DNA of 64,000 bases from Eubacterium sp. (GTDB lineage: Bacteria > Bacillota > Clostridia > Lachnospirales > Lachnospiraceae): contig JAFRGL010000013.1 in the NCBI GenBank assembly GCA_017433825.1, positions 124,001-188,000 on the forward strand, written 5' to 3'. Position numbers and translations under genes: made by a program. Positions within the stretch are counted from its first letter, which is position 1. Every line of letters starts with the position of its first letter. Below, in pieces: positions 51,129 to 59,739 of this stretch. The notes beneath the pieces were generated by a model. It was not told the origin of the DNA and searched no databases. It was given only the letters and a program-made list of their open reading frames with translations.

Positions 51129-52628
51129 TTATTCAACCCAGCCTTTGGCGCGCTCCACCGCGCGGTTCCAGCCGTGGATGAGGCGTTCCGCCTCTTTTCT
51201 TTCCATATGGGGGAAGAAAATACGCTCGGAAGTACGCAGGGACCGGATATCCGAAAGTTCGTCCCAGACGCCGCAGGCAAGGCCCGCCGCAAAGGCGGCT
51301 CCCAAGGCCGTGGTTTCCACGATGGCCGGCCGGTCAATGGGGATTCCGGAAATGTCAGACTGGAACTGCATCATGATATTGCTGACGGAAGCGCCGCCGT
51401 CCACCTTCAAATCCAGGATGGCGCCTGCCGCCCTGTTCATGGCGGACAGAAGGTCATTTACCTGGTAGCAGATACCCTCGACGCAGGCCCGGGCGATATG
51501 CCCCCTCGTGGTGCCCCTGGTGATGCCTGCGATAATGCCCCTGGCGTACATATCCCAGTGCGGTGCGCCAAGGCCCGTAAAGGCGGATACCAGATAGACT
51601 CCCCCGTTGTCCGGCACCGTTTCGGCAAGCGTACTCACCTCCGCGGCGGTATTGATGATCTGCAGTTCGTCCCGCAGCCACTGGATGGAGCTTCCCGCAT
51701 TGAAGACGCTGCCCTCCAGGGCGAAGACGGTTTCACCGCTGATGTTCCAGGCCACGGTATTCAGAAGCCTGTCCGCATCTGCCAGCGGTTCATTTCCCGC
51801 GTTCATCAGGGTGAAGCAGCCGGTACCGTAGGTATTCTTCGCCTGCCCCTTTTCGAGACAGCCCTGGCCTAAAAGGGCTGCCTGCTGGTCGCCCAGGGCA
51901 CCGGAAACCGGCATGCCGTTAAGCGCCGCAAGCCGCGGGTCCGCACAATGCACGTAACCGTAGATCTGCGAATTGCCCACCGGTTCGGGCAGCATGCACA
52001 TGGGGATATTCAAAAGCCCGCACAGTTCCTCGTCCCAGGAAAGTGTATGGATATTGAACAGCATGGTGCGGCTGGCATTGGAATAATCCGTGACATGCAC
52101 CTTGCCGCCGGTAAGGTTCCAGATAAGCCAGGTTTCCACCGTACCGAACAGCAGTTCGCCCGCCTCGGCCCGCGCACGCACGCCGGGCACATTTTCCAGA
52201 ATCCAGGCAATCTTCGTTGCAGAAAAATACGCGTCTATCAGAAGGCCGCATTTTTCCTTGATCATATCCTGCCAGCCTGCGGCAATCAGCTCATCGCACA
52301 GCTTTGCGGTGCGGCGGCACTGCCAGACAATGGCGTTGTACACCGGTTTGCCGGTCTTTTTATCCCAGACAATGGTGGTTTCCCGCTGGTTCGTAATGCC
52401 GATGCAGGAAATATCCTTTCCGGAAAGCCCGCTTTTTGCCAGTGCTTCGGAGATGGCGGCATATTCCGTCTCCAGATAATCCATCGGGTCGTGCTCAACC
52501 CAGCCTTCCGAAGGAAAATGCTGGTCAAAGGCCTTCTGCCCCACAGATACGATATTTCCGTTTTCATCAAAAATAATCGCCCGCGAACTGGTGGTTCCCT
52601 GATCGAGCGCAAGAACATATTTATTCAT
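51129..52628 (-). CDS. glpK: Glycerol kinase
   Basis: The 499-residue enzyme phosphorylates glycerol to glycerol 3-phosphate. It begins with LALDQGTTSSRAIIFD and has the FGGY-family C-terminal block GGASVSNIMMQFQSDI with a later EGICYQVNDLL helix. The length is typical. GGGAGGAAG lies upstream of the ATG. No glpF or glpD gene is beside it. The C1 peptidase gene follows after 33 bp in the same direction. Confidence 0.96.
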   Translation of the reverse strand: MNKYVLALDQGTTSSRAIIFDENGNIVSVGQKAFDQHFPSEGWVEHDPMDYLETEYAAISEALAKSGLSGKDISCIGITNQRETTIVWDKKTGKPVYNAIVWQCRRTAKLCDELIAAGWQDMIKEKCGLLIDAYFSATKIAWILENVPGVRARAEAGELLFGTVETWLIWNLTGGKVHVTDYSNASRTMLFNIHTLSWDEELCGLLNIPMCMLPEPVGNSQIYGYVHCADPRLAALNGMPVSGALGDQQAALLGQGCLEKGQAKNTYGTGCFTLMNAGNEPLADADRLLNTVAWNISGETVFALEGSVFNAGSSIQWLRDELQIINTAAEVSTLAETVPDNGGVYLVSAFTGLGAPHWDMYARGIIAGITRGTTRGHIARACVEGICYQVNDLLSAMNRAAGAILDLKVDGGASVSNIMMQFQSDISGIPIDRPAIVETTALGAAFAAGLACGVWDELSDIRSLRTSERIFFPHMERKEAERLIHGWNRAVERAKGWVE

Positions 52629-52792
52629 GGACCGGTCTTCCTCCCCTGTCTTTGTATATCCGTATTATTGCACAAATAATGTTGAGAATCTACAGTTTTT
52701 AATATGAGTACAAGGAAAACGGCCTCAGCTGCGCAGAAGATACTACGGATTGAAATGTAAATTTCTTGGTATGAACCGTAATGCCGCCGGCG

Positions 52793-53110
52793 CTAAACCT
52801 GATGCTTTGCCAGGATAAAATGATACCCCGCCGCCAGTCCGACGGTGGCGGCCACCGTCCCCAGAATCGTAATGATGAAAACCGGGGAATTCTGCCTTCC
52901 GAAAAGAAGCGGAAGCCCGAGAAGCTCCAGCACGGCAGCATAGGCAAACCACAGCTTTGCCACCGCGTGGTTGTATTTTTTCACATTCTTAACCTGCGGT
53001 CCTTCCACCCCCGCGTAGAATCCTGCGGATTTTTCCGACCGCCAGGTTATAACACCGATGACAGCCATCAAAACGCTTACGGCTGTCCAGATGATAAATC
53101 CGGTTAACAT
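52793..53110 (-). CDS. DUF3784-like small membrane protein
   Basis: The 105-residue protein has three predicted membrane helices (about 3-22, 50-70 and 78-98) and the sequence FYAGVEGPQVKNVKKYNHAVAKLW between the first and second, the hallmark of DUF3784 proteins. The role is unknown. The ATG follows GGAAAG. A leftward promoter lies about 90 bases upstream. Confidence 0.75.
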   Translation of the reverse strand: MLTGFIIWTAVSVLMAVIGVITWRSEKSAGFYAGVEGPQVKNVKKYNHAVAKLWFAYAAVLELLGLPLLFGRQNSPVFIITILGTVAATVGLAAGYHFILAKHQV

Positions 53111-53200
53111 TTCCTTTCTTCCTTGTCTTTCTTACCCTGACTGCCGCCCGGCGCCTGAACTGCCCCGGCACAGCGTGCAGACTGTCTAAGTCTTTATATC

Positions 53201-53229
53201 ATTATAATCATTTTACTTTGACCGGTGAA
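53201..53229 (-). promoter_or_regulatory. Promoter of the DUF3784 gene
   Basis: On the minus strand TTCACC and TATAAT are separated by 17 bases. Confidence 0.55.
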
Positions 53230-53343
53230 AGGAAGTCCACCCCGGAATAAGTAAAATAAAGCTGATAATTGTCTCCTTCACAAAAGAATAGCCTGCCTGA
53301 TCATCCCGGGGAAACGGCAGTTCTTCATCATGACGAAGGCGGC

Positions 53344-53366
53344 AGACGGATTAACGCCCTCCGTCT
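53344..53366 (+). other. Hairpin ahead of the alpha/beta hydrolase gene
   Basis: AGACGG and CCGTCT form a 6-bp stem with an 11-base loop followed by a pyrimidine-rich stretch with four T residues. It may be a weak terminator or leader hairpin. The rest of the 323-bp gap (53111-53433) holds the DUF3784 promoter and a ribosome site; no gene is seen. Confidence 0.35.
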
Positions 53367-53433
53367 TCCCTTTTACCTTCAGTTATGCTATAGTAAAACC
53401 ACTAAAATGATTGTTAATGCGAGGGTAAGAATC

Positions 53434-54474
53434 ATGCCGGAATTAAAAGAATTCACATTTTTATCCACAGACGGTAAAACGCAGATTTACGTCCGGGAAT
53501 ATCTCCCCGACGGCAATATCCGCGGCACGGTGCAGATTGCCCATGGCGTGGCGGAATACTGCAACCGTTACGATGATTTCATGATTTATCTGGCCGAACA
53601 CGGCTTTGCCGTCTGCGCCAATGACCATCTGGGCCACGGCAAAAGCGTGCAGGACGAGGCGCACCGCCGCTTTTTCGCCGAGGAAGACGGCTGGAGCAAG
53701 GTTGTCGGCGACATCAAGCAGCTGCGGGATATTCAAAAAAACAAATACCCGGACGTACCCTCCGTGCTTCTGGGCCACAGTATGGGCAGCTTCCTGGCCC
53801 GCACCTTCATGATTAAATTCCCCAATGATTTCGATGCCTTTATCTTAAGCGGCACCGGCCAGATGAGCCGGCTGATTGTGAAAATCGGCTATTCGCTGGC
53901 CAAGGGCGAATGCGGTAAAACCGGCGCCATGACGCCTTCGCCGAAGTTGTACAAAACCGCTTTCGGTTCCTACAACAAGAAAATCGCAAACCCGAAAACC
54001 GAAAACGACTGGCTCTCCCGCAATGAGGCAAATGTAGCCGCCTATGAGGCGGATCCCTTATGCGGCGGCATCTGTTCGGCCGGCCTGTACCGGGATATGA
54101 TGGGCGGCCTGGTTTTTATTTCCGACAAGAAAAATCTGCTGAAGATGAACAAAAAAGCCCCCGTACTTTTCATTGCCGGCACCGAGGATCCGGTGGGCGG
54201 CTACGGCCAGGGCGTGGTCAAAGCCTGCGAACTGTTCAGATGGGCACTGATGAAGGATGTTACCCTGAAGCTGTATGAAGGCGACCGTCATGAAATCTTA
54301 AATGAAGACGATAAAGGCACGGTGTATGAAGACGTGCTGACCTGGATATGCGCGAAGGTCCTGGGAACCGGCATCGACGGTACTCTGCTGGAAAATGCGC
54401 AGGCGCCTGCAGGCCCCACCTCCGAGGAAGAGGCCGTGGCAAAGCTTCAGAAAAGACTGAACAGAAAACTGTAA
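53434..54474 (+). CDS. Alpha/beta hydrolase (monoacylglycerol lipase/lysophospholipase type)
   Basis: The 346-residue protein has an alpha/beta-hydrolase core: the oxyanion strand QIAHGVAEYCNRYDDF, DHLGHGKS, the nucleophile elbow LLGHSMGSFLAR (Ser near 111), a likely acid in FIAGTEDPVGG, and the catalytic His in EGDRHEILNE. This is the PldB-like pattern that hydrolyses monoacylglycerol or lysophospholipid. No signal peptide is present. The ATG at 53434 follows GAGGG; upstream in-frame ATG codons have no ribosome site. The last 30 residues are a charged extension. Confidence 0.88.
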   Translation: MPELKEFTFLSTDGKTQIYVREYLPDGNIRGTVQIAHGVAEYCNRYDDFMIYLAEHGFAVCANDHLGHGKSVQDEAHRRFFAEEDGWSKVVGDIKQLRDIQKNKYPDVPSVLLGHSMGSFLARTFMIKFPNDFDAFILSGTGQMSRLIVKIGYSLAKGECGKTGAMTPSPKLYKTAFGSYNKKIANPKTENDWLSRNEANVAAYEADPLCGGICSAGLYRDMMGGLVFISDKKNLLKMNKKAPVLFIAGTEDPVGGYGQGVVKACELFRWALMKDVTLKLYEGDRHEILNEDDKGTVYEDVLTWICAKVLGTGIDGTLLENAQAPAGPTSEEEAVAKLQKRLNRKL

Positions 54475-54488
54475 GTTATCAGACAAAA

Positions 54489-54513
54489 GGCAGCCTGCTG
54501 TAAGCCGGCTGCC
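54489..54513 (+). terminator. Hairpin between the hydrolase gene and trmO
   Basis: GGCAGCC and GGCTGCC pair around an 11-base loop, then TGATTTT. A weak terminator; some read-through into trmO is possible. Confidence 0.55.
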
Positions 54514-54537
54514 TGATTTTAAAGGAGAAGGACATCC

Positions 54538-55239
54538 TTGGAAGCATTTACCATCACACCCGTTGCCAGAATATATACGGATTTCCCGGAGAAATTCGCC
54601 CTGCCCCGGCAGAGCGGCATGATCGAAGAACTGACGGGCACCATCGTCTTTGAGCCGGAATACGCCAGGCCCGAGGCGGTAAAAGGCCTGGAAAGCTATT
54701 CCCACATCTGGGTTTTGTGGCTTTTTTCCGAAAACATCCGGGAAAAGCCGAAGCTGACCGTCCGGCCTCCGGCCCTGGGCGGCAATACCCGGGTGGGCGT
54801 TTTCGCCACCCGCTCGCCCTTCCGGCCGAACAGTATCGGGCTTTCCTGCCTGAAGCTGGAACGTATCGAATTCAGCCCGGACCAGGGCCCGGTGCTTCAT
54901 GTCTCCGGCATCGATATGAAGGACGGTACGCCGATTCTGGACATCAAGCCCTACATCCCCATGTGGGATGCGAAGCCTGCGGCCTCGGAGGGAATGATCG
55001 CAGACAGCGGGAAGCTGAAGCTTACGCTGGTTTCTAACGAAGCCTTTGATAACGAACTGCAGAAACTGCCCGAAGAGAAGCGGACAGCTCTGCTGCACCT
55101 GCTGGAGAATGACCCCCGGCCGGCCTACCAGCATGACCCGGACCGCATCTACGGCTTCACCTTTGCAGGTTATGAAATCCGCTTCCGGGTGAAGGATGAC
55201 AGAATATTTCCCCTGACGATAGATAAGGCGGCGCCGTAA
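54538..55239 (+). CDS. trmO: tRNA (N6-threonylcarbamoyladenosine37-N6)-methyltransferase TrmO
   Basis: The 233-residue protein matches TrmO (TsaA/YaeB), a SAM enzyme that methylates t6A37 in tRNA-Thr. The conserved block RPPALGGNTRVGVFATRSPF (about 78-97) followed by RPNSIGLS is diagnostic, with DIKPYIPMWDA near residue 139. The start is a TTG at 54538 with AAAGGAG upstream. A C-terminal extension (about 165-233) fits the longer form of the family. A terminator overlaps its stop codon. Confidence 0.93.
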   Translation: MEAFTITPVARIYTDFPEKFALPRQSGMIEELTGTIVFEPEYARPEAVKGLESYSHIWVLWLFSENIREKPKLTVRPPALGGNTRVGVFATRSPFRPNSIGLSCLKLERIEFSPDQGPVLHVSGIDMKDGTPILDIKPYIPMWDAKPAASEGMIADSGKLKLTLVSNEAFDNELQKLPEEKRTALLHLLENDPRPAYQHDPDRIYGFTFAGYEIRFRVKDDRIFPLTIDKAAP

Positions 55240-55260
55240 GCACATGGCGCCGCCTTTATT
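55225..55260 (+). terminator. Terminator overlapping the end of trmO
   Basis: AAGGCGGCGCC and GGCGCCGCCTT form a perfect 11-bp stem with a 10-base loop, then TATTTT. The left arm covers the last codons of trmO. Confidence 0.88.
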
Positions 55261-55269
55261 TTCCGGTTT

Positions 55270-56346
55270 TTACCGGAATTCGTAATCGTTGATCTTCGTA
55301 ACTTTGCCGCCGGAGACGGTCAATTCCACCCCGTCTCCCGTCTTAAGGCCGTTCCAGATCTCTTCCGGGACATAGGCGTTGTAGAGCTTGTCCTTGTCAG
55401 TCCGGAAGGTAACGCTGTACGATTCCTGTCTGTCCCCCTCCCGTTCATTGGAAGCCAGGTTTACCGCCGGCCAGTAAGGCGTATCGTCCGTTCCCGAGGC
55501 CTTCTCCGTCCGGTCATACAGCCACCTGTCGATATCGTAGTAATAATAGGTGCCGTACACCGGGACACTTATGTATACCGGCCGGCTCTCCCATTCGTAA
55601 TAATACTCCGTGGTATACCTGGGGATCTGGTGCTCCACTTCCGTGAATGTACCGTCGCCGTTGTCCACGTACTCTATCTCGGTATCATAGCCGTCCTGAA
55701 CCTGCCTGGAACGCTGCACCTGCACGTCCTCGTAATGATCCAGAACCTCTTCATAATACTGTATTTCCTGGGTGGTCGACGTTACCCGGCCGCCGTATGG
55801 CACACTCCAGTCGGATTCCTCCACCGTGGTATATGCTTCGACTTCTATACTGCGGGACCAGTATTTGGCGTCCACCAGCGTAGCTGCTTTCCGCGGCGCA
55901 AAAACGGCAATCAGGGCGACAACGATAATCGCCGCGATGATGCCGAAGACAATACCGGCTTTCTTCCCGCCTCCGGATGACTGCTGCGGCTGGCGGCTGG
56001 CACGGGGCTCTTCCCGCACCGGCTCCCTTACGGCCTGCCTGGGGTCCATCCGTCTCTGGTTGTCATGATAGCTGCCGCTGCTCTCGCTTCTGGATGCGCC
56101 GCAGCCTTTGCACTGTGTTTCGTTGTAACGGTTCAGGGTATTGCAGTAGGCGCAGGTCCAGTCAGCCCCTTTGCCGTATTTGTCCGCCGTCTCCTCGTCC
56201 AGATACCGGACGGTACCCGGCATATAGAATTTCGTATCCGCATCCTGGGGATGTCCGCACTGGGGACATTCTTTGGTCAGTCCCCCTATTCCCGTGCAGC
56301 CGCAGTACTTACAGTCCCACAGGCCCTCTATTTTTCTTTCTGCCAT
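55270..56346 (-). CDS. Membrane protein with N-terminal zinc ribbons
   Basis: The 358-residue protein has two zinc-ribbon units at its N-terminus (CKYCGCTGIGGLTKECPQCG and CAYCNTLNRYNETQCKGCG, about 12-31 and 65-83). A basic linker, one membrane helix (about 129-150, VFGIIAAIIVVALIAVFA) and a large extracytoplasmic beta-rich domain with many tyrosines follow. The zinc ribbons should face the cytoplasm. No enzyme motif is seen. The ATG at 56344-56346 follows GGAGG. The function is unknown; a sensor or envelope-organising role is possible. Confidence 0.7.
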   Translation of the reverse strand: MAERKIEGLWDCKYCGCTGIGGLTKECPQCGHPQDADTKFYMPGTVRYLDEETADKYGKGADWTCAYCNTLNRYNETQCKGCGASRSESSGSYHDNQRRMDPRQAVREPVREEPRASRQPQQSSGGGKKAGIVFGIIAAIIVVALIAVFAPRKAATLVDAKYWSRSIEVEAYTTVEESDWSVPYGGRVTSTTQEIQYYEEVLDHYEDVQVQRSRQVQDGYDTEIEYVDNGDGTFTEVEHQIPRYTTEYYYEWESRPVYISVPVYGTYYYYDIDRWLYDRTEKASGTDDTPYWPAVNLASNEREGDRQESYSVTFRTDKDKLYNAYVPEEIWNGLKTGDGVELTVSGGKVTKINDYEFR

Positions 56347-56375
56347 GTTCTCCTCCATAAAGTATTGCTGGCATT

Positions 56376-56404
56376 ATTATAGCACGCGTACCGTCTTTCG
56401 TCTA
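56376..56404 (-). promoter_or_regulatory. Promoter of the zinc-ribbon membrane protein gene
   Basis: On the minus strand TAGACG and TATAAT are separated by 17 bases, close to the start codon. Confidence 0.5.
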
Positions 56405-56412
56405 TCTGTGAT

Positions 56413-56461
56413 GCAAAAAGCGGCATTTCATTCCGCGCTTTTTGCCGCTTTATCGCGGCAA
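56413..56461. repeat. Two overlapping inverted repeats upstream of the T-box promoter
   Basis: GCAAAAAGCG (56413-56422) pairs with CGCTTTTTGC (56436-56445), and TTGCCGC (56442-56448) pairs with GCGGCAA (56455-56461). They share bases 56442-56445, so only one can form at a time. The function is unknown. Confidence 0.5.
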
Positions 56462-56520
56462 ATCGGTAAATTGGCAGAATTTCACAGTATTTCACCGGTA
56501 AAAATTGTTGAAACTGTTGC

Positions 56521-56549
56521 TTGACAGAAGAAAATACAACGTTTACAAT
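56521..56549 (+). promoter_or_regulatory. Promoter of the trpXYZ operon
   Basis: TTGACA and TACAAT are separated by 17 bases. The start point near 56556 lies at the beginning of the T-box leader. Confidence 0.82.
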
Positions 56550-56555
56550 CTCCGT

Positions 56556-56835
56556 AAACCGTTGAGGAAGAGTAGTACATTTTGTCACTCGCTTTACAGA
56601 GAGTCCCGGACGGTGGAACCGGAGCAGCGATACAGAATCGAATGGACTTCTGAGGGCAAACAGAACAAAGCTTAAAAGCTTTCAGTATGTGAGACGGGAG
56701 TGGCTTCCCGTAACCAAGAGCCGGCATATGATGGTATGCGCTAAGTGGGTGCTTGAAAAGCACCAAGCCGGGTGGCACCGCAGGAAAGATTTATCGTCCT
56801 GTCCCAGCGAAGAATCGCGTGGGATGGGACTTTTT
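56556..56835 (+). promoter_or_regulatory. T-box riboswitch, specifier TGG (tryptophan)
   Basis: The leader has the T-box hallmarks: the AGAGAGTC and GGTGGAACCGG segments of Stem I, a specifier loop with TGG at 56643-56645 followed by A, the T-box sequence GGGTGGCACCGC near 56770-56781, and a terminator (56796-56835, GTCC TG TCCCA against TGGGA TG GGAC, then five T residues). Uncharged tRNA-Trp would stabilise the antiterminator and let transcription reach trpX. The specifier and the transporter type agree. Confidence 0.9.
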
Positions 56836-56908
56836 GTTTTCCCCCAGACAAATCCCCCGCAGCACCATCAGAAACATTACGCAAAGGAAAAAAGAAAGGG
56901 AAATGAAA

Positions 56909-57961
56909 ATGAAAAAGAAAATCTTTGCAGCAATCCTCTCAGCAGCACTTGTTTTAGGTATTACCGCCTGCGGCGGAAATTCCGGCGGCACCTCTTCCGC
57001 TTCCGGCTCCGCTTCGGACGATTCGAAGGTTTATCACATCGGTCTTTGCAACTATGTGGATGATGCCTCCTTAAACCAGATCGTGGACAATATTACCGCG
57101 ACCTTAAAAACCGTCGGCGACGAAAACGGTGTCGTCTTTGAAGTCGATTACGACAACTGCAATGCGGACTCCAACGTCATGAGCCAGATTATTTCCAACT
57201 TTGTCGCCGACGACGTGGACATGATGATCGCCATTGCCACCCCGGTAGCCATGCAGATGCAGGCAGCCACCGAGGACAACCGGATTCCCGTGGTCTTCGC
57301 CGCCGTATCCGACCCGGAAGGCTGCGGCCTTGTAGCCAGCAATGCAGCCCCCGGCGCCAACATCACCGGCTCCTCCGACGCACTGGACACGGAAGCCATC
57401 CTGAAGCTGATGCTGGTTCAGAATCCGGATCTTAAGACTGTAGGCCTTCTGTATGACCTGGGCCAGGATGCTTCCACCACCGCCATCGCTGATGCGAAGG
57501 CCTTCCTTACCGCCAACAATATTGCTTTCAAGGAATACACCGGCACCAACGTATCCGAAGTTGAACTGGCAGCCCAGGCGGCCGTAACCGACAAGGTTGA
57601 CGCCATTTTTACCCCCAGCGACAACACCATCATGACCGCCGAGCTTTCCATCTACGAACTGTTCGCCGACGCGGGAATCCCCCACTATGCCGGCGCTGAC
57701 TCCTTTGCCTTAAACGGCGCGTTCTTAGGCTACGGCGTTGACTACGCGAACCTGGGTGTGGAAACAGCCAAAATGGCCGCGGACATCCTCCTTAACGATC
57801 TGAACCCCGGTGAAGTATCCGTTCTCACCTTCGACAACGGCACCGCCACCATCAATACAGACATCTGCACAAAGCTCGGCCTTTCCTACGACGACCTGGC
57901 AGCTGCCTTCGATGGCCTGTGCACCAAGGTACAGCCCATTACCACCGCAGAAAGCTTCTGA
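56909..57961 (+). CDS. trpX: Tryptophan ABC transporter substrate-binding lipoprotein (TrpX type)
   Basis: The 350-residue lipoprotein has a signal peptide ending in LGITAC (lipobox) and a periplasmic-binding-protein fold of the ABC_sub_bind family (PF04392 type). Blocks include IGLCNYVDDASLNQIVDNI, TPVAMQMQAATEDNRIPVVFAAVSDP and GADSFALNGAFLGYGVDYANLG. It should capture tryptophan outside the membrane. The ATG at 56909 is favoured because AAGGGA is 8 bases upstream. It is first in trpXYZ, behind the T-box leader. Confidence 0.88.
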   Translation: MKKKIFAAILSAALVLGITACGGNSGGTSSASGSASDDSKVYHIGLCNYVDDASLNQIVDNITATLKTVGDENGVVFEVDYDNCNADSNVMSQIISNFVADDVDMMIAIATPVAMQMQAATEDNRIPVVFAAVSDPEGCGLVASNAAPGANITGSSDALDTEAILKLMLVQNPDLKTVGLLYDLGQDASTTAIADAKAFLTANNIAFKEYTGTNVSEVELAAQAAVTDKVDAIFTPSDNTIMTAELSIYELFADAGIPHYAGADSFALNGAFLGYGVDYANLGVETAKMAADILLNDLNPGEVSVLTFDNGTATINTDICTKLGLSYDDLAAAFDGLCTKVQPITTAESF

Positions 57962-57977
57962 ATTCCAATAATAACCC

Positions 57978-58009
57978 GCAGGGGGCTGCCGCATACGGCG
58001 GTCCCCTGC
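57978..58009 (+). other. Intercistronic hairpin between trpX and trpY
   Basis: GCAGGGG, GCT and GCCG pair with CGGC, GGT and CCCCTGC around a 4-base loop: 14 pairs including two G-T. No T run follows. It probably protects the upstream trpX mRNA end so that more binding protein than permease is made. Confidence 0.7.
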
Positions 58010-58025
58010 TGACAGGAGAACCCTT

Positions 58026-58964
58026 ATGACCATCGGATCCGCCATGGGACTGGTCCAGACCGCCCTGGAACTGGGACTTATCAGTTCCCTGACCGTACTG
58101 TCTCTGTTCTTAAGCTATACCATGCTGAACGTCTGTGATCTTTCCACAGACGGCTGTTTCACCCTCGGCGCTTCCGTCGGGGCTGTTTTTGCGATCTCCG
58201 GCCATCCGTACCTGGCCATTGTCATGGCCATGGTCTCCGGTATGTGCTCCGGCTTTATTACCGCCTTCCTGCAGACGAAGCTGGGCATCAACAGCCTGCT
58301 GTCCGGCATCATCGTCAATACCGGGCTGTACTCCATCAACATCGCCGTCATGGGCAACTCGTCGCTTCTGAACATGAACACCACGGTCACCGTCTTCACC
58401 AAAATGAAAGACCTCCTGGCGAAAACACCGCTGGCCGGCCAGTTTAAAATCATCGTGGCCGCCATTGCCGTGGTCTGCGTGATTATATTCCTCTCCCTGT
58501 TTTTAAGAACCAGGCTGGGACTGGCCATCCGTGCCACGGGCAACAACCCCGACATGGTGCGCTCCTCCTCCATCAACCCGGTTTTCACCATTATCATCGG
58601 CCTTTGCATTTCCAATGCCATTACCGGCCTTTCCGGATGCCTCATGGCCCAGTCCCAGAAATCCGTCAACATCGATATCGGCACCGGCATGGTCACCATT
58701 GCCCTGGCAAGCCTGCTCATCGGCAACGCTTTCCTCGGAAAAGGAAAAATTCCGGTGCGGGCCTGCGGCGCGGTGCTCGGCGCCTTTGTCTTCCGCCTGG
58801 TCTACACCATTGCGCTGCGGTTCGACATGCCCGCCTTCATGCTGAAGCTGGTCAGCGCCATAATCGTGGTCATTGCCATTGCCGGACCGTACCTGAAATC
58901 CAGATTCCCGGAAATGAAACGCCGGATGAATGCAAAAACGGCGGAAAGGGGAAGAAATGCTTGA
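58026..58964 (+). CDS. trpY: Tryptophan ABC transporter permease (TrpY type)
   Basis: The 312-residue protein has about 8 membrane helices and the BPD_transp_2 permease pattern: LNVCDLSTDGCFTLGASVGA, LSGIIVNTGLYSINIAVMG and LGLAIRATGNNPDMVRSSSIN near the ATPase-contact loop. It pairs with TrpX and TrpZ. The ATG follows ACAGGAG. It overlaps trpZ by 8 bases. Confidence 0.88.
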   Translation: MTIGSAMGLVQTALELGLISSLTVLSLFLSYTMLNVCDLSTDGCFTLGASVGAVFAISGHPYLAIVMAMVSGMCSGFITAFLQTKLGINSLLSGIIVNTGLYSINIAVMGNSSLLNMNTTVTVFTKMKDLLAKTPLAGQFKIIVAAIAVVCVIIFLSLFLRTRLGLAIRATGNNPDMVRSSSINPVFTIIIGLCISNAITGLSGCLMAQSQKSVNIDIGTGMVTIALASLLIGNAFLGKGKIPVRACGAVLGAFVFRLVYTIALRFDMPAFMLKLVSAIIVVIAIAGPYLKSRFPEMKRRMNAKTAERGRNA

Positions 58965-59739
58965 GCTGATTCATGTATCCAAAACCTTCAACCCCGGCAC
59001 CCCGAATGCCCGTCCGGCCTTAAGGGACGTAAATCTGCATGTGAAAAAAGGCGATTTCATCTCCATTATCGGCGCCAACGGTGCGGGCAAATCCACCCTG
59101 TTCAACGCCATCTGCGGCAGCTTCCTGACGGATGAGGGGCAGATTATCCTGGACGGGAAGGACATAACCCTCCTTCCGGAATACAAACGCGCCAAAAATA
59201 TCGGCCGGCTTTTCCAGGACCCCATGAAAGGCAGCGCCCCGGGCATGAGCATTGAGGAAAACCTGGCCCTGGCCTCCGGCAAGGGAGGCTGGCTTTCGGC
59301 CGTGGGCAAAAAAGACAAGGAAGAATTCAGGGAACGGCTGGCGCTGCTGGACATGGGCCTGGAAAACCGCATGGACCAGCCGGTGGGCATGCTTTCCGGC
59401 GGACAGCGGCAGGCACTGACGCTTCTGATGGCCACCTACAACCCGCCCAAGCTGCTGCTTCTGGACGAACATACCGCGGCCCTCGACCCTGCCACCAGCG
59501 AGAAGGTGATGACACTCACGGATTCCATCGTAAACGACAACGGCCTTACCTGCCTGATGGTCACCCACAACATGCAGATGGCCCTGGATATGGGCAGCCG
59601 TATCATTATGATGAACGCAGGCTCCGTGATATTTGACGCGGAAGGGGATGAAAAAAGCCACCTGAAGGTGGCTGATTTGATGGAACAGTTTAAAATTGCT
59701 GCCGGCAAGGCGCTTGATACAGACCGGATGCTGCTCTAG
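58957..59739 (+). CDS. trpZ: Tryptophan ABC transporter ATP-binding protein (TrpZ type)
   Basis: The 260-residue ATPase has Walker A GANGAGKST (about 42-50), the signature LSGGQRQALTLLMA and Walker B LLLLDEHTAALDP. The ATG at 58957 with GGGGAAG upstream lies inside trpY, so it is coupled to it. Its TAG stop overlaps the TAG stop of the convergent MFS gene in the shared tetranucleotide CTAG. Confidence 0.9.
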   Translation: MLELIHVSKTFNPGTPNARPALRDVNLHVKKGDFISIIGANGAGKSTLFNAICGSFLTDEGQIILDGKDITLLPEYKRAKNIGRLFQDPMKGSAPGMSIEENLALASGKGGWLSAVGKKDKEEFRERLALLDMGLENRMDQPVGMLSGGQRQALTLLMATYNPPKLLLLDEHTAALDPATSEKVMTLTDSIVNDNGLTCLMVTHNMQMALDMGSRIIMMNAGSVIFDAEGDEKSHLKVADLMEQFKIAAGKALDTDRMLL

